NCBI GenBank assembly: GCA_002869065.1
Contig: PKTR01000007.1
Location: forward strand, 1-64,000
Source: Hyphomicrobiales bacterium
GTDB lineage: Bacteria > Pseudomonadota > Alphaproteobacteria > Rhizobiales > Rhodobiaceae
Reading direction: 5' to 3'
DNA length: 64,000 nucleotides
A model generated the notes under the pieces. That model was given only the letters and a program-made list of their open reading frames with translations, was not told where the DNA came from and ran no database searches. The position numbers and the translations under genes are program-made. This document shows, in pieces, positions 26,926 to 35,601 of this stretch; positions within the stretch are counted from its first letter, which is position 1; each line of letters begins with the position of its first letter.

Positions 26926-27402
26926 TTAGGCGGCGACCGGTTCGGTCATTGTTTCAAGCAGTTGAGCGACATCGATGACGACCAGCAACTGACCGTCGAG
27001 ACGATGGACACCGCTGGAAATCATTGCCCAGCGGGAATCCAGATTGGCCGGACGCGGTTCGCGTTCGTTGACGTCGAGGTCGAGCACTTCGCCGACCGAG
27101 TCGATGATCAACCCGTAGGACTCGCCCTTGAACTCGATGCCGACGGCCATCGTGTTGGCGCCGCGCTCGCGCGGCGGCAGGTTCAGCCGGCGACGCATGT
27201 CGATCGCCGTGACGATCCGGCCACGCAGGTTGAGCACGCCGGCCACTTCCGGCGAAGACAACGGGACGCGGGTCATGCTGTCGGGCATGAACACGTCATG
27301 GACCTGGGAAATGGGCAGCCCGAACAACTGCTCGGCGATCATCACAGTCACATACTGGATGGTCGAGGAACCGCCCGCGGTGTTTTCGTTTGCCTGGCTC
27401 AT
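26926..27402 (-). CDS. cheW: Chemotaxis adaptor CheW
   Basis: 158 residues, a single CheW domain: QYVTVMIAEQLFGLPISQVHDVF, PLSSPEVAGVLNLRGRIVTAIDMRRRL, SYGLIIDSVGEVLDL and WAMISSGVHRLDGQLLVVIDVAQLL. It bridges chemoreceptors and CheA. Its ATG overlaps the cheA stop in ATGA, which indicates translational coupling. Confidence 0.95.
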   Translation of the reverse strand: MSQANENTAGGSSTIQYVTVMIAEQLFGLPISQVHDVFMPDSMTRVPLSSPEVAGVLNLRGRIVTAIDMRRRLNLPPRERGANTMAVGIEFKGESYGLIIDSVGEVLDLDVNEREPRPANLDSRWAMISSGVHRLDGQLLVVIDVAQLLETMTEPVAA

Positions 27403-30173
27403 GCGGCCACTCCAAGCTCGATATTCGTGACATCCTTGATCGCCGAGATGAGACCCGGCCGGTCGAATTTCGCGACGAAGTCGTCAAAGCCGACATCCCG
27501 CCCGCGTTCGATCGATGACGGCGTGCAGACTGCCGAAACCGCGATGACCGGCAGATGCGACCAGCGCTGATCGCCACGGATGGCCTCGGCAAAGGCGTAG
27601 CCGTCCATCTCCGGCATCTCGACATCGGTGACGATGACGTCGAAGCGGCGCCCGTCTTCCATCCGTGAAAGCGCTTCGGCGGCCGACGATACCGTGGTGA
27701 CGCGATAGCCGGCGGCCTTGAGGACCGGAGCCAGCATGTCGCGGAAGAACGGCGAGTCGTCGACGTAAAGCAGCGACTGCCCTATCGGCATCGCGCGCGT
27801 CTCGTTGCGCTGGAACCAGTCCGGGAAGGCGAGCGGCAGGTAGTGGCCGATATCGATCACTTCCGTCGCCTTGCTCTTGATGACGGCGGAACCGAGGATA
27901 CCCGGCGTGTCGGACTCGACCTCGATCTGCAGGCGATCCTCGACGATGTCGACGATCTCGTCGACGACCAGGCCCATCGAACGGCCGGAGTCGGAGAACA
28001 CCAGCATCGGCTGCGTGCCTTCCGAGCGGCGCGTCATGCCCGGATTGACGTAGACCAGCGGCATCAGCGAGCCACGGTACTGCACCAGGTCGCGACCGTT
28101 CGAATGCTCGATCTTGTCGATATCGAACTCTTCCAGACGCGTGACCAGCGACAGCGGCACCGCTTTCGGCTCTGGCGAACCGGCGCGGAACAGGAGCAGC
28201 GAGAGCTGTTCGTAACCGTCGTTGACCGACAGTTCCTCTTCCTTCGTCTCCGCGTCCTCGACGCTTGCTCCGATCTGCGCCGACAGATGCTGCGCCACCC
28301 CGTTCGGATCGATGATCATGATCACCGAACCGTCGCCGAGAATGGTATTGCCGGAGAACATCGTGATGTTGCGCAGCATCGAGGTCATCGGCTTGACGAC
28401 GATTTCCTCGGTGTGGAAGACGCCATCGACGACGATGCCGAACGACTGGCTGCCGACCTGCATGACGACGATGAAACCGGTGTCCTCATCGATCTCGATG
28501 TCTTCGGCCTCGCCGGATGCGATGCCCAGCATGCGCGACAGGTGCACCAGCGGCAGCAGCTTGTTGCGCAGCCGCAGAACCGGCGTATCCTTGATCCGCT
28601 CGATGCGGTGCTCCGACGTCGCCTGAACGCGGACCAGTTCGACCACCGAAAGCTGCGGAATGGCGAAACGGTCGCCGGAGGCCTCGACGATCAGCGTCGA
28701 AACGATGGCCAGCGTCAGCGGGATCTTGATGATCACGGTCGTGCCCTTGCCGGGCACCGACTTCAGATCGATGTTGCCGCCGATCACTTCGATGTTGTTG
28801 CGCACCACGTCCATGCCGACACCGCGGCCGGAGACGTTGGTAACATTCGCCGCGGTCGAGAACCCGGCCGCGAAGATGAACTTGTTGATCTGCGATTCCG
28901 ACAGCTTCTCGAATTCGGCTTCGGTCGACAGACCGTTGGCGATTGCCTTCGCCTTGATCTTCTCGCGATCGAGACCGCGACCATCGTCGGCGACCTCGAT
29001 GATGATGTGACCGCCTTCATGATAGGCCGACAGGGTGATGGTACCCTTTTCCGGCTTGCCGGCGCGCACGCGATCCTTCGGCATCTCGAGACCGTGGTCG
29101 GCCGAGTTTCGGACCATATGGGTCAGCGGATCCTTGATCAGTTCCAGCACCTGGCGGTCGAGCTCGGTATCGGCGCCGACCATGTCCAGTTCGATTTTCT
29201 TGTCGAGTTCCTGCGCCAGGTCGCGGACGATGCGCGGCAGCTTCTGCCAGGCGTTACCGATCGGCTGCATGCGCGTCTTCATGACGCCTTCCTGCAGTTC
29301 CGCAGTCACGTTCGACAGCCGCTGCAGCGGTACCTTGAACTCGGAGTCCTCATGCCGGCGAACGATTTCAAGCAGCTGGTTGCGGGTCAGCACCAGCTCC
29401 GAAACCATCGTCATGAGATCTTCCAGCGTCTCGACATTGACGCGGATCGACTGGCTCGAAACGCTCGCCTTCTTGGCGCCGCCGCCGTCGCGCTTTTCGC
29501 GCGCATTGGCCGCCGCACTCGGTGCGGGAGCGTCCACCTTGGCCGCCTCCTCTTCCGGCTCGGGCTCGGCGGGAGCACCAGCGACCGCATCGTTGTCGAC
29601 CTCGGTTTCCCGGAAGGCGCGCTCCAACTCGTCGAGCGAGACCTCGCCCGGACGCAATCCGCGCTCAAGTTCCTGGTAGACGAGTTCGCCGACACTGCTT
29701 GAAGCATCGCCGTCAGCGGCTTCAGCGTCCGCATCGGCGGCCATTTCCGCTTCCGCTGCATCCGCGCTTTCGGCTTCGGCCTCCATGGCGCCTTCTTCGG
29801 CCAGCGCCATTCGCTCCAGCTCGACAATCAGGTCGCGGTCGTTGCCTTCCGGCTCGACTCCCTCATTGGCTTCGAGCTCACCCAGCAATTCCTTGATTCG
29901 ATCAAGAGAATTAAGGATCAGCGACACCGCCGTCGGGGTCACCGGAGCGCCGTCCCGGAACTTGCCCATCAGCGTCTCGGCCGCATGTGCAATCGCTTCC
30001 AGCCGGGGAAGACCAAGGAACCCGCAGGTCCCCTTGATCGTGTGCACCAGGCGGAAGATGTTATCCAGGATCTTTGCGTTGTTCGGTTCCTGCTCGAACT
30101 TGACCAGTTCGACGTCGACAACATCAAGACTTTCGGCAGTCTCGGTCAAGAATTCTCGGAGGAGATCGTCCAT
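27399..30173 (-). CDS. cheA: Hybrid chemotaxis histidine kinase CheA with C-terminal receiver
   Basis: 924 residues, longer than classical CheA (~650-700). In order: an Hpt domain with H44 (FRLVHTIKGTCGFLGL); a long acidic Ala/Glu-rich linker with no clear P2 domain; the dimerisation helix (VETLEDLMTMVSELVLTRNQLLEIV); an ATPase (HMVRNSADHGLE, DDGRGLD, GRGVGMDVV); a CheW-like domain (IVSTLIVEASGDRFAIPQLSVVELV); a second CheW-like stretch (GYEQLSLLLFRAG..SMGLVVDEIVDIVED); and a receiver domain (LLYVDDSPFFRDML, phospho-Asp in IVTDVEMPEMDG). The receiver suggests an internal phosphate sink or phosphorelay. It is the first gene of the leftward cheA-W-Y-B-R operon. Confidence 0.94.
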   Translation of the reverse strand: MDDLLREFLTETAESLDVVDVELVKFEQEPNNAKILDNIFRLVHTIKGTCGFLGLPRLEAIAHAAETLMGKFRDGAPVTPTAVSLILNSLDRIKELLGELEANEGVEPEGNDRDLIVELERMALAEEGAMEAEAESADAAEAEMAADADAEAADGDASSSVGELVYQELERGLRPGEVSLDELERAFRETEVDNDAVAGAPAEPEPEEEAAKVDAPAPSAAANAREKRDGGGAKKASVSSQSIRVNVETLEDLMTMVSELVLTRNQLLEIVRRHEDSEFKVPLQRLSNVTAELQEGVMKTRMQPIGNAWQKLPRIVRDLAQELDKKIELDMVGADTELDRQVLELIKDPLTHMVRNSADHGLEMPKDRVRAGKPEKGTITLSAYHEGGHIIIEVADDGRGLDREKIKAKAIANGLSTEAEFEKLSESQINKFIFAAGFSTAANVTNVSGRGVGMDVVRNNIEVIGGNIDLKSVPGKGTTVIIKIPLTLAIVSTLIVEASGDRFAIPQLSVVELVRVQATSEHRIERIKDTPVLRLRNKLLPLVHLSRMLGIASGEAEDIEIDEDTGFIVVMQVGSQSFGIVVDGVFHTEEIVVKPMTSMLRNITMFSGNTILGDGSVIMIIDPNGVAQHLSAQIGASVEDAETKEEELSVNDGYEQLSLLLFRAGSPEPKAVPLSLVTRLEEFDIDKIEHSNGRDLVQYRGSLMPLVYVNPGMTRRSEGTQPMLVFSDSGRSMGLVVDEIVDIVEDRLQIEVESDTPGILGSAVIKSKATEVIDIGHYLPLAFPDWFQRNETRAMPIGQSLLYVDDSPFFRDMLAPVLKAAGYRVTTVSSAAEALSRMEDGRRFDVIVTDVEMPEMDGYAFAEAIRGDQRWSHLPVIAVSAVCTPSSIERGRDVGFDDFVAKFDRPGLISAIKDVTNIELGVAA

Positions 30174-30300
30174 TTTTCTTTGCTCTCGAAAGGGCCAGGG
30201 GACACCGGGAGTCTTCTCCCGGGGCTCTCATGACCGAGTTTCGGAGCCAAGAGTTAAGATAAGTTGAAAGACAAACGCCGAAAAAGAATAAATACCCCAA

Positions 30301-30951
30301 TCAATTCGAAACAGATCGTGCAACAACCTCAACGGATTCTCCAACAAGCTCGACCGACAGCGTCATGTTACACGATCGCGCCAGCATTCCGGCATAGACC
30401 GGCTGCACGATGTGAGCGTCGAGTTGCTCGAGCTCTATGTCGCCGGCGAGCTTGGCGGCAATGTCGGCGGGAACCCGTGCGTTGGGGCCGGTGCAGACCA
30501 GACGGAAATTCGGCGCGCTCGCCTCGCCTTCGATGGTCAGATCGATATTGCCGCCGCGCGGGATCGCCGAACTGGCGATGAGGATGAGATTGAGCAGCAG
30601 CTTGACCCGGTTCTTCGCCATCAGAACGCGCTGCGCTGTCCAGGTGAGCGACGGCTTTTCGCCTTCCATCAGGCCCTGAGCGACCTTTTCGGCGTCGCCC
30701 GTGTCGATTTCCGCGCCTGCCGACCCCGCCGCGCCGAACGCCAGACGGGCGAACTGCAGCTTGTTGGAAGCCTGCTTGGCGCTCTTGCGGATGAGCTCCA
30801 TAGCGAAGCCCTCCATCTCACCGCCGCTGTCCTCTTCGAGCACTTCCAACCCGTTATTGATCGCGCCGACCGGGCTGATGATGTCGTGACAAACCCGACT
30901 GCACAGGAGCGCAGCGAGATCGAGCGGGGAAACGTCAGTTGCCTTGACCAT
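30301..30951 (-). CDS. chpT: Histidine phosphotransferase ChpT
   Basis: 216 residues. LAALLCSRVCHDIISPVGAINNGLEVLEE carries the phospho-accepting His in CHDIISP, followed by a degenerate ATPase-like domain (LLLNLILIASSAIPRGGNIDL). ChpT passes phosphate from CckA to CtrA and CpdR. An alternative GTG start lies at 30954. It is 127 bp upstream of cheA on the same strand and about 7 kb from ctrA, so two of the three phosphorelay parts are local. Confidence 0.9.
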   Translation of the reverse strand: MVKATDVSPLDLAALLCSRVCHDIISPVGAINNGLEVLEEDSGGEMEGFAMELIRKSAKQASNKLQFARLAFGAAGSAGAEIDTGDAEKVAQGLMEGEKPSLTWTAQRVLMAKNRVKLLLNLILIASSAIPRGGNIDLTIEGEASAPNFRLVCTGPNARVPADIAAKLAGDIELEQLDAHIVQPVYAGMLARSCNMTLSVELVGESVEVVARSVSN

Positions 30952-31081
30952 CACAAAAAGCTCCGGGAATACGTCGAATCAACAGCTCTCGATATGCACA
31001 AAGGCATACACAAGGCGCCCGACACTGCAAGCCGAGCAACAATGCCGACGGCGCCGACACGAAGACGAAAGCAGACAGGGA

Positions 31082-31552
31082 TCAGCGCGGAAGACTGTTC
31101 TCGAGCGCCGGCCAGCGATGTTCGCCATCGCGGGCGAAGGCACTCGCATCCATCTTCCAGATCGTGCGAGCCGACGGCGAGAGAAAGAAATAGAGCCGCT
31201 GCTCATGGATCGTCCAGACATGAGGATTGCCCGGCGCCACGGACCCTCTAGCAACAGCCAGTGCGTCATACCCGCCAAACCGCGGCTTGTAGATATCCGG
31301 AGCGGACTGGAACGCCTCCATGTTGCCCTTGTTGGCGAACCGCCAATAGGCACCTTCGAAGGCGATCTCGAAATCCGACGATCCAAGCCGCGGCTCGCCG
31401 TCGACGAAATAGGCGACCGGATCATAGCCGTTCAGGGCAAGTCCGGTCATCGGATCGACCACGATCCGCTCGGTGGTGACCGCTCTCGCCACCCCGCCGA
31501 TGACAAACAGCGCAAGCACGGCCAGCAAAATCCGCGCGCTATGCAACGCCAT
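31082..31552 (-). CDS. Exported YHS-domain protein
   Basis: 156 residues from ATG 31552 (MALHSARILLAVLALFVIGGVARA, a signal peptide). The body carries a YHS-type module: DPMTGLALNGYDPVAYFVDGEPRLGSSDFEIAFEGAYWRFANKGNMEAFQSAPDIYKPRFGGYDALAVARG. These small periplasmic proteins are widespread in alphaproteobacteria and may bind metal, but the role is not known. It is divergent from the DUF1134 gene. Confidence 0.8.
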   Translation of the reverse strand: MALHSARILLAVLALFVIGGVARAVTTERIVVDPMTGLALNGYDPVAYFVDGEPRLGSSDFEIAFEGAYWRFANKGNMEAFQSAPDIYKPRFGGYDALAVARGSVAPGNPHVWTIHEQRLYFFLSPSARTIWKMDASAFARDGEHRWPALENSLPR

Positions 31553-31751
31553 AGTCCACCCCTGCCGATGGCCGCGACATCCCGGCCCCGTCTTTGCCCG
31601 ATTTCGACTACACTCTTGCATCGATTCGGCTCCCTCGCCTTCACGATAGACCCTAACCGGGCAACGGTGAGCCTTCGGTTAAGACCGCCGACGGCAGTCG
31701 TTCAGCATCGTTGCGATCGACCCCGGCAAACGACGAAAAAAGGACGTCCCG

Positions 31752-32327
31752 ATGCGAAACCGTGTCCGCAGCTCCCTCTTCGCACTGGTGGCCCTTGTGT
31801 TGGCCGCGGCGACCTTGGCGCCGGCTCATGCTCAGGGCGTACAGGGCAAGTACTCGACCAACGAACTCGTCGACTCCGGCCACCGTTTCTTCGGCGGCGT
31901 GTCCGGCGGCCTCGCGACGCTGATCGAAAAGATCGTGGAAAAATACGGCCAGCCGAACGGCTACATCCTCGGCGAAGAAGGATCGGGCGCCGTCGTCGGC
32001 GGCCTGCGCTACGGTGAAGGCACCCTGTTCACCCGCGATGCCGGCCAGCACAAGGTCTTCTGGCAGGGCCCCTCGCTCGGCTGGGATTTCGGCGGTGACG
32101 GCGCACGCGTCATGATGCTGGTCTACGAACTGCCCTCGATCGACACGATCTACCGCCGCTACGTCGGTGTGAACGGCTCGGCCTACGCGATTGCCGGCTT
32201 CGGCATGACCGTGCTCGCCGCCGACAACACTTACGTCGTTCCGATCCGGGCCGGCGTCGGCGCCCGCCTCGGCGTCAATATCGGCTATCTGAAATTCACT
32301 CCGCGCGCGACCTGGAACCCGTTCTGA
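31752..32327 (+). CDS. DUF1134 periplasmic envelope protein, EipA-like
   Basis: 191 residues. A signal peptide (LFALVALVLAAATLAPAHAQ) is followed by a DUF1134 domain rich in glycine and aromatics (GGVSGGLATLIEKIVEKYGQPNGYILGEEGSGAVVGGLRYGEG, VFWQGPSLGWDFGGDGARVMMLVY, VPIRAGVGARLGVNIGYLKFT). The Brucella homologue EipA supports envelope integrity and is reported to be CtrA-regulated. Upstream I see only a single GGTTAAG half-site near 31678, so CtrA control is not established here. Confidence 0.85.
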   Translation: MRNRVRSSLFALVALVLAAATLAPAHAQGVQGKYSTNELVDSGHRFFGGVSGGLATLIEKIVEKYGQPNGYILGEEGSGAVVGGLRYGEGTLFTRDAGQHKVFWQGPSLGWDFGGDGARVMMLVYELPSIDTIYRRYVGVNGSAYAIAGFGMTVLAADNTYVVPIRAGVGARLGVNIGYLKFTPRATWNPF

Positions 32328-32469
32328 TCGGCGCTCGCCGCAAGAGCTGGATAGTCACGAAGGCTGGCAAGTTGCCGCAGGAATGGGTAGGTTCGCTCGC
32401 AGACGCGACGTCGTCCGCGCGATCATCGGGCGGGCGCCACCCGAAAGGGGCCGGAACGGAGACTGAGGC

Positions 32470-33681
32470 GTGATCCAATCCGCAATGTATTTTGCTCTCG
32501 GCTTCCTCGTCTGCGGGTTGCTGGGCCTGATCGTTCTCCATTTCGTCTGGCGCCGCACCGTGCGCCTTACCTCACGCCGCATCCACGCCGCCGTGCCGAC
32601 CGAGATCAGCGACATCCGCGCTGAAAAGGACCGCATGCGCGCCGAGTTCGCGCTCGCCACCCGCAAGCTGGAAAAGCTGCTCGACGCCGAGAAGGAAAAG
32701 AACGTCCGCCAGCGGCTCGACCTGACGGCGCGCGATGAAACCCTGCGGGCCATCGTCGCCGAACGCGACGCGAAAGCCGAAAGCGCCGGCGAACTGCTCG
32801 GCCGCGAGGAGGAACTGCGCCGCACCCTGCGTTCCCGCGAGGACGAGCTGCTGCGCAATACGAGCAAGCTGCGCGAAGTGGAGCGCCTGCTCGACCAGCG
32901 CTCGAAAGAACTGGAGGCCTACCGCGAAACGCTGCACGGCCAGGCCGGCGGCCGCGAAAAGGTCGAAGCGCTGTCGAAGGAAACCGACACGGTTTTGCGG
33001 CTGCAGCAGGAGCTCACCGAACGGTCCAGCGAGCTGGAAACCCTGCGCAAGCGCCTCACCGAGCAGGAAGAGGAAAACGCGACGCTACGCATCGGCCTTG
33101 TCAATCAGGACCTGACGTCCAAGGCAGCGGCACAATCCGAGGCATCCGAAGCGCCGAACGCGCCTGCCGACAGCACCGCCGAGGCCATGCCCGACAAGCT
33201 TGAGCAGGCCAGCCTGTCGGCCCGTATTTTCGAACTCGAGGCCCGCAACGCGGAAGCCCATGCGGAAATCGAGCGCCTGACCATCGAACACGAACAGACG
33301 ATGGCCATGCAGACCAGCGGAAGCGATCCGGCGCTTCAGGCGCTGCGGGGCGACAAGGCGATGCTGGAAAGCCGGCTCGCGGATCTCGCCGCAGAGCGCG
33401 ACCGGCTGCTTGCGGAAAACGCCGAGCTACGGGCCCGCGGTTCGCTTGCCGCCGGACCGGCCGACATCGAGATCGCGGCCGAGAGCGAAACCCTGCGCGA
33501 CGAGTTGAAGGACATCGCGGCAAGCGTGGCGCATATGACGGCGCTGATCGAAGGCGAAGGATCGCCGATCACCGCCCTCGTCGACCAGGCCGGAGGCGAT
33601 GTGAGCGCGGCCAGTATCGCCGCACGCATTCAAAAGCTGCGTGACAAGGTCGACGCCGATCGCAGCGCGTCCGCCGGGTAG
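32470..33681 (+). CDS. Membrane-anchored coiled-coil protein of unknown function
   Basis: 403 residues from GTG 32470 (ATG-like frames upstream are absent). One N-terminal transmembrane helix (MYFALGFLVCGLLGLIVLHFVW) is followed by ~300 residues of charged heptad-rich helix (RAEKDRMRAEFALATRKLEKLLDAEKEK, LLGREEELRRTLRSREDELLRNTSKLREVERLLDQRSKELEAYRE). No catalytic domain is seen. Such anchored coiled coils often scaffold envelope or division machinery. It follows the EipA-like gene by 142 bp on the same strand. Confidence 0.8.
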   Translation: MIQSAMYFALGFLVCGLLGLIVLHFVWRRTVRLTSRRIHAAVPTEISDIRAEKDRMRAEFALATRKLEKLLDAEKEKNVRQRLDLTARDETLRAIVAERDAKAESAGELLGREEELRRTLRSREDELLRNTSKLREVERLLDQRSKELEAYRETLHGQAGGREKVEALSKETDTVLRLQQELTERSSELETLRKRLTEQEEENATLRIGLVNQDLTSKAAAQSEASEAPNAPADSTAEAMPDKLEQASLSARIFELEARNAEAHAEIERLTIEHEQTMAMQTSGSDPALQALRGDKAMLESRLADLAAERDRLLAENAELRARGSLAAGPADIEIAAESETLRDELKDIAASVAHMTALIEGEGSPITALVDQAGGDVSAASIAARIQKLRDKVDADRSASAG

Positions 33682-33726
33682 AGCGGAAACCGATCGCCGC
33701 GCGCCTCGGCACCGCCACCAACAGGC

Positions 33727-34533
33727 CTACCACTCACCCTCGGTCGGGATATTCAGCACCGTTCCGCAATGCTTGCAGTGGACGGAATCCGGATCGTGCC
33801 GGTTCAAGCCGCATTGCGGACAGGCGTAATTGACCTTGTGCGGCCGGAAAATCGTCTGGACGAGCCGCAGAAACAGCGCCACGCCGAACACCATGATGAC
33901 CACCGCGACCGTGCGTCCGAGCGTATCCTCCATGGTGATATCGCCGAATCCGGTGGTCGTCAGCGTCGCCACGGTGAAATAGAGCGCATCGAAATAGTTG
34001 TTGATATCGGGGTTCCGACGCGCTTCGACGACGTAGACGATGGCCGTTGTCACGAACACGAAGACAAACAGATTGATCGACGACTGGATGATCTCTTCGT
34101 TGCGGCGGAAGAACGCGGAAATCTTCCGCAGTTCGTGCAGCACGTGATAGGAGCGCATCAGGCGCAGCATCCGCACCACGCGCAGGAAGGCGAGGTTATC
34201 GAGCAGAAGCGGCGCGATCAGCGAGAAGATCACGACAAGATCGACCAGCGAGGAAAACCGGAAGAAGAAGCGGAGCGGACGGTTCGCAACGATCGCACGG
34301 GCGACGAAGTCGATCATCAGGATACCGGCGATCGGCAGATCGACCACATGGATCGAGGCATTCGGCTCCATCATCGACGACACGATGAAGAAGGCGACGG
34401 TCACCAGATCGAAGCCAAGCAGCAGAAACCGAAAAACGCGTGCTTTGGTGTCGGAGCCGTAGTATAGCGCGCGCAGCGCCCCGCGCAGTCCGCCGACGCT
34501 GTCACCATCCTCGTTGTTTTCGCTGTCGGCCAT
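33727..34533 (-). CDS. Voltage-gated-type potassium channel with C-terminal zinc ribbon
   Basis: 268 residues from ATG 34533. The six-helix ion-transport fold includes an S4-like helix with Arg every third residue (R118, R121, R124, R127), the selectivity filter TTTGFGD at 192-198, and a pore helix FDALYFTVATL. The C-terminus adds a short zinc-ribbon-like motif (CPQCGLNRHDPDSVHCKHCG), which is unusual for a Kv-type channel and may be a regulatory metal site. It moves K+ across the inner membrane. The neighbours give no further clue. Confidence 0.88.
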   Translation of the reverse strand: MADSENNEDGDSVGGLRGALRALYYGSDTKARVFRFLLLGFDLVTVAFFIVSSMMEPNASIHVVDLPIAGILMIDFVARAIVANRPLRFFFRFSSLVDLVVIFSLIAPLLLDNLAFLRVVRMLRLMRSYHVLHELRKISAFFRRNEEIIQSSINLFVFVFVTTAIVYVVEARRNPDINNYFDALYFTVATLTTTGFGDITMEDTLGRTVAVVIMVFGVALFLRLVQTIFRPHKVNYACPQCGLNRHDPDSVHCKHCGTVLNIPTEGEW

Positions 34534-34650
34534 CCACGTCCCAACCGTTTGCCGTAGTGTTCCCCGCCTCCGCGCGTCAAAGAGCGGAATCGGATCCGTG
34601 AGACAGAAAAGACGATGGATTGCGCCCGGTTTCAACCCCGGGCAAACGGC

Positions 34651-35418
34651 TTAGCGGGCGAGGTATACCCCGGTCCCGACCGGGCCAACGCCGGGCGGCA
34701 CCGGAACATCAGTTGCGCCATAGTTGGTATTCAGCACGAGATTGGGCGAGGATTGCAGTTCCAGCCGCTCGGCGACGATCGCCGTATAGGCCGACTGGTC
34801 GGCAACCGTGTTGGTCGCATCGATGATCAGAACGCCCTTCGGCAGATAGATCGTGCCGAGCCCCTTGTCCTTCAGCGAATTGGAATAGACCGAACAGGTC
34901 GGCGCCGTCAGCCGGGCCTCATCGTCGAGCAGTACCGTGGCGCTCTTTCCGTCCTGCAGTCCGATGACGCAGATGCGGCCGCCGCCGGCGACGCGCGCCC
35001 GGGCATAGACCGCGACGTTGAAAGCGTCCTGCGCGATCATCGACGCGAAATTGGCATCCACCTTCTTGGTAAGCCGAACCTCGACCGCATCGCCACCGCT
35101 GCTGGTACGTACCGACGAGTCCTGCGTCTGATCCTGAACGACTTCGGCCTCGATGGTCAGCGTACCGTTGTCGTCTGCGGCGTTCTCTCGCGCATAGGTT
35201 TTCGCGACCGCGATGACCTGGTGTTTGCTGGCGTTGGCGAGATAAAGTTCCTGCGTCGCGGCAAGCGCGGCAGCATCGGCCACCGACTGCAATTGCGACC
35301 GCTCATTGACCGCATTTGCGAAATCGAGCGCGAACACAGCCCCGGCCGCGAGGACCGGAATCAAGAGACTGAACAGAACAGTCATGTTACCGCGTTCGCA
35401 ATGCAAGAAGCGCATCAT
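34651..35418 (-). CDS. TadE/TadG-like pilus assembly protein
   Basis: 255 residues. It starts CERGNMTVLFSLLIPVLAAGAVFALDFANAVNERSQLQSVADAAALAATQELY, the classic TadG-like N-terminal segment with a transmembrane helix and the DAAALA motif. The rest is a short extracytoplasmic domain (VAGGGRICVIGLQDG, DEARLTAPTCSVYSNS). No von Willebrand A domain is present, so it is shorter than full TadG. No other tad/cpa gene lies in the window, so it is an orphan here. The first codon can be either of two adjacent Met codons. Confidence 0.82.
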   Translation of the reverse strand: MMRFLHCERGNMTVLFSLLIPVLAAGAVFALDFANAVNERSQLQSVADAAALAATQELYLANASKHQVIAVAKTYARENAADDNGTLTIEAEVVQDQTQDSSVRTSSGGDAVEVRLTKKVDANFASMIAQDAFNVAVYARARVAGGGRICVIGLQDGKSATVLLDDEARLTAPTCSVYSNSLKDKGLGTIYLPKGVLIIDATNTVADQSAYTAIVAERLELQSSPNLVLNTNYGATDVPVPPGVGPVGTGVYLAR

Positions 35419-35601
35419 TTCAGGCCAAGTCCCGATCTCACAATTCTTGTTGTTGGCCCGATCAATACTCTGAAAGAATGCAAAAACAGCTAAATTTTTG
35501 GGTTTATTTTCTCCTAAGAACGGGCGCTCAGCGCCGATCGCGAGCCGCCCCGATCGCCTCCGGAACCATCGTGAAAATGGATTTGGAAGAGTGGCCCGGT
35601 C

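Noticed and set aside
27843-29702. A 619-codon open frame antisense to cheA
   Set aside because: Long antisense frames are common over GC-rich alphaproteobacterial genes; it is His/Asp/Arg-rich, matches no family and follows cheA codon periodicity.
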